A stretch of DNA of 64,000 nt. Origin: Megalonaias nervosa. Lineage: Eukaryota; Mollusca; Bivalvia; Unionida; Unionidae. Of this stretch, positions 49,001-56,701 are shown in pieces (position 1 is the first letter of the stretch; each line of letters begins with the position of its first letter). A program made the translations under genes and the position numbers. Under the pieces are notes generated by a model. That model saw nothing but the letters and a program-made list of their open reading frames with translations. It made no database searches and had not been told where the DNA came from. The stretch covers positions 62,001-126,000 of the forward strand of contig JAECUM010003311.1 in the NCBI GenBank assembly GCA_016617855.1, given 5' to 3'.

Positions 49001-50132
49001 AAGGAAAACTGATATTTCCTTGTGCCGTACTTGTGCCGAAACGTGCAACCAAGACCGACCTTGTCAGCACACTCAGGAAGAACGTGCCTTAACGGGAACG
49101 TGCGTCAGCGTGGAATTGTTCAAAGCTGTGGACCTGGATACCAACTGTTAGAAGTGTACGAAATTTACCACTTTCCCAAGACAGAAAAATACCACAAGGG
49201 CGACGAGTCTCAGAAAGGCATTTTCACTTGTTGAAACTGAATCAAGAAACCAGCGGCTATCCTTCCTGGTGCCAGACTGCCGAAGACCAAAAGAATTTCA
49301 AGAGAAATATTGGGAGGAGGAAGGCAACACTTTAGACCACATCGAGAAAAACGAAGGAATGCGATCGTTTGAAAAGTGATGTTGAATTGCTTGTGGTGCA
49401 AATGGCACAACGACCGTGTTTACCCAAGACGGAGTATTTGACACAACCTTCACGCTACTTCCAGATGATTCACGACAAAACCAAATACATGAAACACGTG
49501 GACGTCGTTCGTGAGGATTTCAGCTTAGTCAATTTCGAGGAAGAACTGGAGTTTGTAGAGTCGGACGAATTTGGAAATGTCATCATTGCGGCCTACGTGA
49601 CAGCCCATGCTCGTTTAAATTGTACGAAGCGTTACACCAATTAGGAGATCGTGTGTTGTATTTTGACACGGACAGTTGCATCTACATCGATCGCCTAGGT
49701 CACCGACACCCTAACATCGAAGGAGACCGTTTAGGAGCCTGGACGGACGAGCACCCCAACGATAAGATTCTAAGTTTTGCTAGCGGCGGTCCTAAAAATT
49801 ATGGTTACGAATACCGGGAACCACAAGGAGAAGAGCACACTGAGTGTAAAGTGAAAGGATTGATTCTCAATTATTGCACCGGTCAAGTGGTGGACTTTGG
49901 CATATTGAAAGAAGCTTTGCAGTCTGGACAGGATGGAAACGTTAAACTGACCACCTACGAACCTGACAAGATTTTACGTTTACCCACACACCAAATCGTC
50001 AGTCGACCTTTGGAAAAAGTCCATCAAATCGTGTACCAGAAGCGAGTTCGGCTTCCCCATCACTTCACTTTACCGTACAGTCACGTCGATATTGGTCAGC
50101 ATATAAAATGCGACAACGTCCAATATCGATAG
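46094..50132 (+). pseudogene. Polinton protein-primed family B DNA polymerase, broken by stops and frameshifts
   Basis: Replicates the linear element genome by protein priming. The N-terminal domain runs from ATG 46094 (MKRPRHFVEKG) through KFRTTAYTYTVKFKYF, CLARAIVVGRTYAD and CGIPEIQKLQDVL, as in other Polinton polymerases, followed by a Cys-rich stretch (CPACQRTF, CPTCGQG, CHICRQI). Exonuclease motifs are visible: Exo I FFDFECM near 47518, Exo II AHNFSGYDGQF near 47789, Exo III KYCRSDLDIL near 48155. Polymerase motif A is YLDVYSLYPYV near 48820 and motif C is YFDTDSCIYI near 49660. Motif B (about 49373-49400) is damaged: the usual N-S-x-x-G reads as N-C-L-W-C in its frame and a stop interrupts it. 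Breaks include stops near 46436, 46822, 47119 and 48210 and frame changes near 46300, 47665, 48560-48690, 49120 and 49635. The length of about 1,300 codons fits the family. Confidence 0.93.
50102..50108 (+). promoter_or_regulatory. TATA box inside the polymerase 3' end
   Basis: TATAAAA lies within the last codons of the polymerase gene, 57 bp upstream of the next ATG (50165). It is one of a series of such boxes at Polinton gene ends. Confidence 0.5.
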
Positions 50133-50164
50133 TTCATTGTAACTACTAACACCAAGTGAGAAAG

Positions 50165-50443
50165 ATGAATCCTTTCAAACAGCAAGTATCAAAACTCAAC
50201 TCCAACAATAAACTCGAGTACGATGCTGTACCTTGCGATGTGACCTCAGCGATTCAGTATCACATCATGGGAACATTGCTATGACAATACATACCATGGA
50301 AAGTGATGTTGTGCGTGTCAAACCTGACGGATGCGAAAGCGATGAAACTCATCATCGTTCACGTTTTCACTTTACTGGTTTTCGTGGTGGATGTCATCAT
50401 GAAACCATGCGGCAACCACCCTAAGAATGTCATCCAAACCTGA
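50165..50443 (+). pseudogene. Small membrane protein remnant, one in-frame TGA
   Basis: From ATG 50165 (MNPFKQQVSKLNS) the frame is stopped by TGA at 50282 and then stays open to 50443. The second half has one strongly hydrophobic segment (KLIIVHVFTLLVFVVDVIM) followed by KPCGNHPKNV. A single-pass membrane protein of about 90 residues is the likely ancestor, or the second part may be its own gene from ATG at about 50306. No family is recognised. It overlaps the start of the BIR gene by a few codons. Confidence 0.4.
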
Positions 50444-50732
50444 GCAAACTCCTGCGGATTTCACCGTACCCTCATCGAAATGAACCTGTGAAAGACGAAT
50501 ATTCGTTCCCTGCGCGTTTGCCTGAATACTGCGACTTTGAATGTGGATTCCAAACCTTCCAAGGAAAATGGCCAGAGCCAGATTTATTTATTTGGGCGAA
50601 GGGGATAAAACCAAGTACTTCTTTTGCGGTGTGCCACTTCACGAGTGGGAGAAGAAAGATTCCGCTTACCTGGAACATGCTCGATCGTCTCCTGATTGTC
50701 ACTACCTACCTTTAGTGGGACCTCGTCATTGA
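50427..50732 (+). pseudogene. BIR-domain (IAP-like) protein, single domain, frameshifted
   Basis: BIR domains fold around one zinc and in IAP proteins bind caspases or related partners, blocking apoptosis. ATG 50427 starts MSSKPEQTPADFTV, then stops; the frame then shifts. In a second frame (50488-50580) GFQTFQGKWPEP matches the BIR opening TF..WP. In a third frame (50575-50732) ARARFIYLGEGDKTKYFFCG and LHEWEKKDSAYLEHARSSPD then CHYL match the core, with spacing C-x16-H-x6-C exactly as in BIRs. The first zinc Cys of the usual CxxC is Tyr here (KYFFC). There is one BIR and no RING, and the total was about 100 codons. It sits in the Polinton between polymerase and capsid genes on the same strand, so it is cargo of the element and not a host exon. 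Confidence 0.8.
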
Positions 50733-50743
50733 AGTGGCATACC

Positions 50744-50986
50744 ATGTCGTTTAAGAAACCAGTTTGGCTAGGAGTGAAACGTTGGACAACACTTAGACAA
50801 GTATTTAAACCCCATTTAAAAAATAATAATCAAAGATTACCAAACGTATTGCAAGAGAAGATCTACAAGGACATTTGGCAGGGAATTGTCAGAGCAAAAT
50901 CTCTATTGGTGAATGAGGAACTTTTATGTCGAGAAATTCACAAGAGGAAATTGACAAAAGTCAACAAACAAGTCAGATCTCTCTAG
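50744..50986 (+). CDS. Intact 80-residue basic helical protein, unknown
   Basis: ATG 50744 has a good context (ACCATGT) and the frame is open to TAG at 50984-50986. The protein begins MSFKKPVWLGVKRWTTLRQV, contains RLPNVLQEKIYKDIWQGIVR and ends in a Lys/Arg-rich stretch (IHKRKLTKVNKQVRSL). It looks helical and basic, with no signal peptide or membrane segment. It resembles the next ORF around an LPxxLxEKI / LPxELRERI stretch, which is reminiscent of, but far too short for, an F-box. I do not recognise a family. It is intact while neighbouring large genes are broken, which may only reflect its small size. Confidence 0.6.
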   Translation: MSFKKPVWLGVKRWTTLRQVFKPHLKNNNQRLPNVLQEKIYKDIWQGIVRAKSLLVNEELLCREIHKRKLTKVNKQVRSL

Positions 50987-51122
50987 ATCAAGTGTGCTTT
51001 CTTCCGAATATTCCTCTTTAGACCATTTACATTAGAAGATTTTAATGACATTCTTGACCGTTTCCTGGAATGGCAGTGGCCAGAAATTACTCACTACAGC
51101 CGTCAGAAGTTGTTTGACTGAC

Positions 51123-51263
51123 ATGGTCATGGATACTTTACAAGAGAACATTCGTGGTTTGCCTGTGGAGTTGAGAGAACGCATTTGCCAAGAGTTGGTG
51201 AAAATTCAAGTGAAACGCAAGGAACAACTGCATCCGTTACGTCACCAATATTTAAACCACTAG
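51123..51263 (+). CDS. Short ORF (46 residues), helical, related to preceding ORF?
   Basis: ATG 51123 starts MVMDTLQENIRGLPVELRER followed by ICQELVKIQVKRKEQL and stop at 51261-51263. The frame is open upstream to 51045 without another ATG. The LPVELRERICQEL stretch lines up with LPNVLQEKIYKDI of the 80-residue ORF, so the two may be diverged duplicates. An F-box-like helix is one reading; nothing confirms it. A TATTTAAA-type box lies at its 3' end. Confidence 0.4.
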   Translation: MVMDTLQENIRGLPVELRERICQELVKIQVKRKEQLHPLRHQYLNH

Positions 51264-51293
51264 TACCTAAATGCTATAAGAGGACTGATTCTG

Positions 51294-51516
51294 ATGAAGC
51301 GTTCCAATGGTCAGACTACCCCTGTGCGAGAAGAATTGGTTTCTTCCTGATTCTTTTAACTACAAGGTAAATATACTGCAACGAATTCCAGAAGAAGAGT
51401 TAGAGGGTTACCAAAATCCTTTACACAATGTAAACTTAGTTCAAGAGGACACTTCTGAACGGTGTGAGATGTGCACGTTAGTGACTAAACAATTTAGATT
51501 CGCCACTGGAGTATGA
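51294..51516 (+). pseudogene. Small broken ORF, unknown
   Basis: ATG 51294 (MKRSNGQTTPVREELV) stops after about 18 codons. An adjacent frame then reads FLPDSFNYKVNILQRIPEEE, LEGYQNPLHNVNLVQEDTSE and RCEMCTLVTKQFRFATGV to a stop at 51514-51516. A single-base indel would link them, giving a protein of about 75 residues with a CxxC pair. No family is recognised. A TATAAG sequence lies about 20 bp upstream of the ATG. Confidence 0.4.
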
Positions 51517-51562
51517 CCATCTCTGTGCAGAAAGTACACATATTGCCTCCGACAAAAAGAGG

Positions 51563-51570
51563 TATAAAAA
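51563..51570 (+). promoter_or_regulatory. TATA box before the 155-residue ORF
   Basis: TATAAAAA in GAGGTATAAAAACGG, with the ATG at 51580 only 10 bp after the box. The usual TATA-to-start distance would put the transcript start at or past this ATG, so either a nearby cryptic start is used or translation begins at the ATG at about 51604 (VMQQIPW). Confidence 0.55.
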
Positions 51571-51579
51571 CGGACTACC

Positions 51580-52047
51580 ATGCCAAGATTTTTATTATTC
51601 GTGATGCAACAGATTCCGTGGAAGGAAATCAATGATAGTATTCAGACAGTGGAGGATTACCATCGCATTTTACAAGAACTGTGTCCATTGCATTGGGGTC
51701 GACGTGTGGTGTGTGTCTTAGTGACTTGCTTTCTGGGATCTCGTTTACCGACCGATTCCTTGTGGACTCTACGAACAGTACAAACCAACCAAAACATGAA
51801 AGTGGTCGCTTTAAATGTACACGAGAGACTCATTATGTTAAAAGCTTTGCGTTTTCATCTCGATACTTCTCGACCTCTACAGGAAAGTAAGATTCGTCAA
51901 CTTTTAGGCACTGAAGATGTGTACGACGATGTGTGTGTAACTTGTGACTTACACCCTCACTGGAAAAATGTACGTGACTGGAAAAGTTTGGGCTTCGAGG
52001 CTTGGACAAAAGAAGTGGCACACTATGCCCAAGATTTGCAATCTTGA
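51580..52047 (+). CDS. Intact 155-residue protein; possible Bcl-2-like (BH1-like motif), unproven
   Basis: Open from ATG 51580 (MPRFLLFVMQQIPWKEIND) to TGA 52045-52047. Residues about 24-62 read VEDYHRILQELCPLHWGRRV then VCVLVTCFLGSRL. The order helix, Leu-rich end, WGRxV and a hydrophobic helix resembles the BH1/alpha-5 region of Bcl-2 proteins, whose usual motif is NWGRxVALF. Near the C-terminus, WKNVRDWKSLGFEAWTKEV has Trp and Gly residues that could be a weak BH2. A BH3 and a C-terminal membrane anchor are not evident, and only about 40 residues precede the WGR, shorter than usual. So this is a hypothesis. Otherwise it is an unknown Polinton accessory protein with several Cys (CVTCDLHPHW). 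It lies 0.85 kb after the BIR gene on the same strand. Confidence 0.7.
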   Translation: MPRFLLFVMQQIPWKEINDSIQTVEDYHRILQELCPLHWGRRVVCVLVTCFLGSRLPTDSLWTLRTVQTNQNMKVVALNVHERLIMLKALRFHLDTSRPLQESKIRQLLGTEDVYDDVCVTCDLHPHWKNVRDWKSLGFEAWTKEVAHYAQDLQS

Positions 52048-52056
52048 CTTCCAACA

Positions 52057-52250
52057 TTCAGTGAAAAAAGTAACTTTTAAACGTGATTTAGTGACAGTAC
52101 CAGAAGAAGAACAACCCGTCACCGAGGAAAACCACTCTCTTCAGAACAGGACCGTCATCGACATCCCGAAAGACCATTTCGGGAGGACCTCTGTGTGGCT
52201 GTGCCAAGGAGTGCAGAGATTCTAAGAACATTACACACTGCCCCTAGGAC
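52057..52250 (+). pseudogene. Small broken ORF with Cys-rich tail
   Basis: One frame carries SVKKVTFKRDLVTVPEEEQP and VTEENHSLQNR. A neighbouring frame continues with SGGPLCGCAKECRDSKNITH then CP and a stop at about 52248. An indel near 52140-52160 probably separates two parts of one acidic protein with a CxC-x3-C end. No family is recognised. An AATAAA at 52395-52400 could terminate transcripts from this and upstream genes. Confidence 0.35.
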
Positions 52251-52394
52251 AGCACACCTTCGTCACCAAAAATGTTATATAGTGACTTGTTTAAATTCAA
52301 CTATGATCGTTTTGATGTGTCTTTTGTTTCATTTACTTAACCATTTGGCTTTTATGTATTTTTGTCTTTCGTGTTGTTCACAATTAACGATCAC

Positions 52395-52400
52395 AATAAA
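52395..52400 (+). terminator. Polyadenylation signal AATAAA
   Basis: AATAAA in CACAATAAACGTG lies in the widest gap of this gene cluster, about 20 bp before the TATA box of the ATPase gene. Confidence 0.4.
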
Positions 52401-52417
52401 CGTGTCCTGAAAAAAAG

Positions 52418-52425
52418 TATAAAAA
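52418..52425 (+). promoter_or_regulatory. TATA box before the ATPase gene
   Basis: TATAAAAA in AAAGTATAAAAACTC, 33 bp before the ATG at about 52453 (AAATGTGG). Confidence 0.6.
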
Positions 52426-52441
52426 CTCTTGTCTTGTCTGT

Positions 52442-53167
52442 CTTCGTGTCAAATGTGGCATTCCCTATATTACTATAGCTACCTCTACTGTCTCTGCTCC
52501 ATCTTCCTCCACTTTCAAAGTCATCGAAGAACACTTAGATCGTGACGGTTGGGAGGCCTTGTATCTTCGCCATCCCTTTAACATGCTCATTGCTGGACCC
52601 AGCGGTTCAGGCAAAACCGAATTTGTCAAATGTTTGATCGAACATAAACATCATTTGATCGATCGTCCACCTCAACGGATCGTGTGGTGTTACAAAGAGT
52701 GGCAACCGGCGAACAGCCTCCTACGAGAAAGTCAAGGCGATTCCATCGTCTTTGTGGAAGGCATTCCTGGCGAAGACGACGGGATCGTGTCTGACCTTAG
52801 TCAAACACATCTGGCCATCTTTGACGACATGTTAGGAGAGGACGAAGAAGAAATTAAACTCTGGTTTACGCGCAAAGGGCATCATAGTAATGCCAGTGTC
52901 ATTTACATCACCCAAAATTTGTTTCAACAAAGTAAAGTCCATCGTACCATCAGTCTCAATGCTCATTACGTAGTCTTGTTTAAAAGCCCTAGAGATAAAT
53001 CGCAAGTGCAAGTCTTTGCCAAACAGTTAGGAACGCCTTGGCTGACTCATGCATACAACGATGCCACTCAAACCCCACACGCCTCTTTACTCGTGGATTT
53101 AAACCCACCCCCCACCCCCCACCCCGATTATTTGCGATTTCGTACCCATCTGTTTCACCACTGGTGA
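52442..53167 (+). CDS. Polinton genome-packaging ATPase (FtsK-HerA / A32-like)
   Basis: Pumps the DNA genome into the capsid in Polintons and in NCLDV-type viruses. The core is open from the left limit of the frame to TGA at 53165-53167. After STFKVIEEHLDRDGWEALY comes the Walker A motif AGPSGSGKTEFV (about 52586-52620), then RPPQRIVWCYKEWQP, Walker B HLAIFDDML (about 52807) and the sensor-like VIYITQNLFQQS (about 52900), followed by HYVVLFKSPRDKSQV and a Pro-rich end (PPPTPHPDYLRFRTH). The total is about 200-240 residues, normal for the family. The start is unclear: ATG at about 52453 is out of frame with the core, so a small indel has probably separated it. The C-terminal coding contains a run of C tracts (53104-53125) able to form a G-quadruplex on the opposite strand. 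Confidence 0.88.
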   Translation, partial: LRVKCGIPYITIATSTVSAPSSSTFKVIEEHLDRDGWEALYLRHPFNMLIAGPSGSGKTEFVKCLIEHKHHLIDRPPQRIVWCYKEWQPANSLLRESQGDSIVFVEGIPGEDDGIVSDLSQTHLAIFDDMLGEDEEEIKLWFTRKGHHSNASVIYITQNLFQQSKVHRTISLNAHYVVLFKSPRDKSQVQVFAKQLGTPWLTHAYNDATQTPHASLLVDLNPPPTPHPDYLRFRTHLFHHW

Positions 53168-53294
53168 CAAGACGGAGGGCCTGTCGTGTAGACGTCCCCG
53201 TCGCCGACTTAACAACAACAACAACAACAATACCAACCAAAAAAGGTCTAAAAAAAAACTTGGTCACTTTGGGTCTGTCACACACAGCGTCAAC
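53168..53294 (+). other. Short low-complexity spacer
   Basis: Contains an (ACA)n run (53209-53228). In one frame it encodes poly-Thr. No gene is called. Confidence 0.4.
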
Positions 53295-54190
53295 ATGACG
53301 TCCCTTCATTCTCATCTTCCCGTCAAATTGATTCGTGCCTTGTACGGCATCAGTCGCAATAAAAAAATCCACAAATACGTGCTCGTGTCTTAGAAGCTAG
53401 TCTCAAAGAAGTCTTACGATGCTTTAAGGTGACAGCACGTCAATTACTGCAAGGCATCATTCACATTCCACATCAAACCAAACGTTTTTTTTTTTGTTGA
53501 GAGAAACAAAGTAGCCTTGATGCAACTGGCAGATCCTCGCATCGACACTCAAACAATAAAGCAAATCATTTTGAAACCTGGAGGTAGCGGTTCTCTAGGA
53601 GGTGTCATCATTCGTTCCCTCTTAAAATATGATCCCAATGCTGCCATAGTCGTCCCCCAAAAAAGGCAACTACTCCGACGTACCCAGAAGAAAAAGAGCA
53701 GCAGTGTCAACCCCAGGTCTCAGCCTCAGAAAAAGAAAAAGAAAAGCCCACAGAAAACAGCGTCTGCCCGCAATAGATGCACTGCCGCCAGGAAGCAACC
53801 TTACATTCGCAAACCACGACCTGCCGCAACGGTGACTGCGTCTCCAGTAGCCTCAGCTTCTTCCACTTCTCCGTTGCTGGTGATGCCTTGCAAACCAGAT
53901 TTGACACGTGTCTTTCCTAATTTGATGAAAATTTGGAAACCCGTGTCTCCAAAAGTTTCTCCTGAGTGGTGACACCCTCTTTCTCTTTAGCGGAAGTGAC
54001 CGCTGCTCACAAAGTACGTGCCCCCAAAATCAAAGTCCAAGAGAGATCGGGCGTGTTAAAGAGTTTACTGGATTTGTCCAAGCAAGATCTGTCCCGATTG
54101 AGTCCGTTGCGAACCCGTCCACGAGGTGTGATTCCTGCCATGAAAATGAAACGACGAGCCGACAATCAGTGGCGACGCATTCCAGTATAA
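53295..54190 (+). pseudogene. Basic virion core-like protein with hydrophobic Gly-Gly motif, frameshifted
   Basis: ATG 53295 starts MTSLHSHLPVKLIRALYGIS with a stop at about 53392. The next frame continues ARVLEASLKEVLRCFKVTAR then QLLQGIIHIPHQTKRF. A third frame (53517-53972) has LADPRIDTQTIKQIILKPGG then SGSLGGVIIRSLL, and then a very basic Lys/Arg/Pro-rich tail. The order RALxxxxxxxxK, LQGxIxxxxxxK, LADxxxxxxxKxxIxxxGG is the one I know from a small Polinton/adintovirus protein compared with adenovirus core proteins. A further frame (53966-54190) adds HKVRAPKIKVQERSGVLKSL and RRADNQWRRIPV, either the same protein's end or a second basic protein. A poly-T run (53486-53496) is a likely site of one frameshift. 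A DNA-condensing role is inferred. Confidence 0.6.
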
Positions 54191-54195
54191 AAAAG
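54186..54195 (+). promoter_or_regulatory. TATA box overlapping an upstream stop codon
   Basis: TATAAAAAAG includes the TAA that ends the basic protein frame (54188-54190). The next ATG is at 54247. Confidence 0.6.
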
Positions 54196-54246
54196 ACCTG
54201 AGGTAAACGATGGGTTCAGTGTTTTTTTGCTCCTGAACGCGCAAAG

Positions 54247-55164
54247 ATGTCCCTTCAAAGAAGTGCACACCATCACCATAGTCGTTCTTCTGTCCAAAAA
54301 GGAAAAGGAAAAAGAAAGGACTGCCTCCTCGTTTAACCAAAACTGGGACATATTATCCGTCCTTGCTGAAACTTGTATTGGGAACGATGGGAGGAATCCT
54401 GGGATGAAGATAAAAAGGTCCAAGAAGATAAAAGGGTTGTCTGGAATCAAAAGATCTCAGACGTGATCCTTGCAATCCGATGGAAGGACGAAAACTGGCT
54501 TCAGTACCTTACAAACGATGGATGGAATACCATCGTTGGCAAGAACAACGGACCCGCATTTACCTCCCAATCCTTATTTGACCGAGATGTCCCAGTTACA
54601 ACACGAATTGCAATCGTTAATGGATCAGAGCGATTTGTCAGAAACGGAAAAATAGCAAAGATATTGTCAACTGTTGCAACGACTTCAACTCTTTCACCAG
54701 AAAGCTTTAGACGAAACAGCTCTACCAACCCTGAACGATTTTAAAACCTATTGAAAAGGACATCATCGCCACTACCACTACCATCCATAGCGGTCAAGAC
54801 AGATGCAGCCCCACGGATGTCTGAGGAAGAAGTGGCACGAGAAGTCTTTCAAACAAAGTCAGCAGCTCCCATCCCTAGTAAGATTTCAGCGTCTTTGTTG
54901 ACCCCATCCCCTACACCCCAACCAGAAGAACTTAAAGTTTGGGTTAAAAAGATGATGTCCACTCCTCCTTCGACAGAAATAAAAAAGAATGACGGGAAAC
55001 CAGAAGTGAAAAAGGAAAAGAAGACCAAAGTCATCCCAATACCGCCGCAACCACCACTACCTTCGACTTCTACTCCCGTGGCACATCGGACACGTAAAGC
55101 CGTTTCTAAACCACCCCCGCGTCCCATCCAGAGTACCATCAGCGAAGAGTGGATAACTTATTAA
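54247..55164 (+). pseudogene. Coiled-coil plus Pro/Lys-rich Polinton protein(s), multiple frameshifts
   Basis: From ATG 54247 (MSLQRSAHHHHSRSSVQKGK) a basic leader stops early; an adjacent frame gives a hydrophobic end (LLKLVLGTMGGILG). Then a Trp/charged stretch (YWERWEESWDEDKKVQEDKR), ATG 54480 with MEGRKLASVPYKRWMEYHRW, and YLTEMSQLQHELQSLMDQSD then LSETEK, a TAG, and QRYCQLLQRLQLFHQKALDE. The last part resembles a helical protein found in many Polintons, with the pattern LxxELxxLLxxxDLSExEKxxRYxQLLQRY. The closing frame (54751-55164) is Pro- and Lys-rich (TPQPEELKVWVKKMMS, IPPQPPLPSTSTPVAHRTRK). It could be one long gene or two. Function is unknown; a minor virion protein is a guess. Confidence 0.5.
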
Positions 55165-55167
55165 AAA

Positions 55168-56276
55168 ATGGAAAAGGTGTTAGCTAGCATTTACTACGAT
55201 CCATCCCATCCTGCAGGTTACGGTGGAGTTCAGAAATTGTATCGTGCTGCCAAATCTCGACTGAAAAGTGTCCATTTACCTCAAGTACAACGATGGTTAC
55301 AAGAACAAACCACGTACACCTTACACAAACCCATTCGACGAAACTTTTCCAGAAGTCGAACCCGAGTGGAGGACATCGATCATCAATAGCAAGCCGATTT
55401 AGCCGATATCTCTCATTTGGCCACCTACAATAGTGGCTACAAATATTTGTTTTGTGTCATCGACGTCTTTTCCAAATTTGCTTGGGTTGTGCCATTGACA
55501 TCCAAATCGAGCACTCAGTTAGTGAGAGCCCTCAAACTGGTGTTGAAACAAAGCGGACGTCACCCTCTTCGATGGCAAACCGACAAAGGTACCGAATTTC
55601 TGAACCAAACCTTCCAAAAAGAATTAAAAAACGTGACATTCATTTTTTCACCACCGAGAATCCCGAAACCAAAGCTAGCATCGTGGAACGTTTTCAACGC
55701 ACGTTGAAAGAATGCATGTGGAAATATTTTACGCATCAACAGACTCTCAAGTACATCGACGTTTTTCCGCACCGAGTCCAAGCCTACAATCAATCTTACC
55801 ATCGGAGCATCGGACGTGCCCCCCAAGAAGTGACTCACGACAACGAAGTGACCGTCTTAGAGCGTCTGTTTGGTACGTCCCCGACGGTGACTGTCCCCAA
55901 GAAAGGTGGAGTGTTGGCAGTAGGAGATTGGGTGCGCATTGGCAAAACCAAACGCACTTTCGACAAAGGTTACTTATCCAACTGGACCACCGAATTGTTT
56001 AATGTCACTGAACGAGTGCGTGGCCGTCATCCTCCCGTCTATAAATTGGAAGATATGAACGGGGAAGTGTTAAAAGGAACGTTTAGCTTTCCCGAGTTAC
56101 AACGTGTGACCAAAAAAGAAGACGAAGTGTACGACATCGAAAGCATTCTCGATCGATGAACTCGTAAAGTGGGACAACGACGTGTCAAAGAAGTCAAAGT
56201 ACATTGAAAAGGATATCTGCCGAGTTCTGACTCTTGGATCGACATTTCGCAAATCATCGACTATAAAAAGAAGTGA
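55168..56276 (+). pseudogene. Polinton rve-type integrase with C-terminal chromodomain, broken
   Basis: Integrates the element by the retroviral-type DDE reaction. ATG 55168 starts MEKVLASIYYDPSHPAGYGG followed by VQKLYRAAKS, a helical/zinc-less N-domain typical of Polinton integrases. TAG at 55387-55389 interrupts just before QADLADI, which holds the first catalytic Asp. YLFCVIDVFSKFAWVVPL and WQTDKGTEFLNQTF hold the second Asp. The frame shifts near 55650 and the Glu-bearing helix appears as PETKASIVERFQRTL. Then come an SH3-like part (GDWVRIGKTKRTFDKGYLSN) and, after TGA at 56157, a chromodomain: VYDIESILD before the stop, then RRVKEVKVH, TGA at 56205 in the WKGY position, and SSDSWIDISQIIDY. 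At least three breaks make it inactive. Confidence 0.92.
56262..56270 (+). promoter_or_regulatory. TATA box overlapping integrase 3' end
   Basis: TATAAAAAG lies within the last codons of the integrase frame and directly before the two-TM protein frame. Confidence 0.55.
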
Positions 56277-56701
56277 CCATCATACCCTTCAACACAGCCT
56301 TAACCGCTACCACTGCAGTGACCACTCCTTCCCCCAGTTCTTCTGTGCAAGATCTACAAAAGAAACTCTTGTGTGTGTGGTGTGCAGAATATGTCCCTAA
56401 AACCCAAATCGTCTTTTTCTGCCAAATCTTTGTGGTGTATTGTGTCATCGGTGCTGCCATTGCCAATTTGAGTTTGCAACAAGGAGACAAACAATTGTGG
56501 ACCATTTTAGTGAGCAGCTGCATCGGTTACCTTCTTCCCAATCCGTCCCTGAAATATTCCTCTAACGGGAACAACAACGGGAGCCTTGCGTCCAGTGTCA
56601 GTTACCCTTCCAACAGTCACCATAACCATCACCACAAACCTCTTTTAGACACTCCTCTGACTTTCAGCGACCCATCAGACAGTAGAACTCTGGAATTATG
56701 A
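56267..56701 (+). CDS. Conserved Polinton two-TM membrane protein
   Basis: Open from 56267 to TGA 56699-56701, about 143 codons. The frame has no ATG near its start; GTG at 56273 is the first near-cognate codon, so the initiator may be lost. After a Ser/Thr-rich leader comes VPKTQIVFFCQIFVVYCVIG then AAIANLSL (first hydrophobic helix) and LWTILVSSCIGYLLPNPSLK (second). This pairing, with the PxTQIxFF and LWxxLxSSCIGYLLPNP signatures, is one I know from many invertebrate Polintons; its function is unknown to me. The tail is Ser/His-rich (NSHHNHHHKPLL). The stop overlaps the start of the penton gene as ATGA. Confidence 0.75.
   Translation, partial: KEVTIIPFNTALTATTAVTTPSPSSSVQDLQKKLLCVWCAEYVPKTQIVFFCQIFVVYCVIGAAIANLSLQQGDKQLWTILVSSCIGYLLPNPSLKYSSNGNNNGSLASSVSYPSNSHHNHHHKPLLDTPLTFSDPSDSRTLEL

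Noticed and set aside
54849..55139. Minus-strand ORF in the Polinton
   Set aside because: It is a shadow of the Pro/Lys-rich plus-strand frame. All core genes here are on the plus strand.
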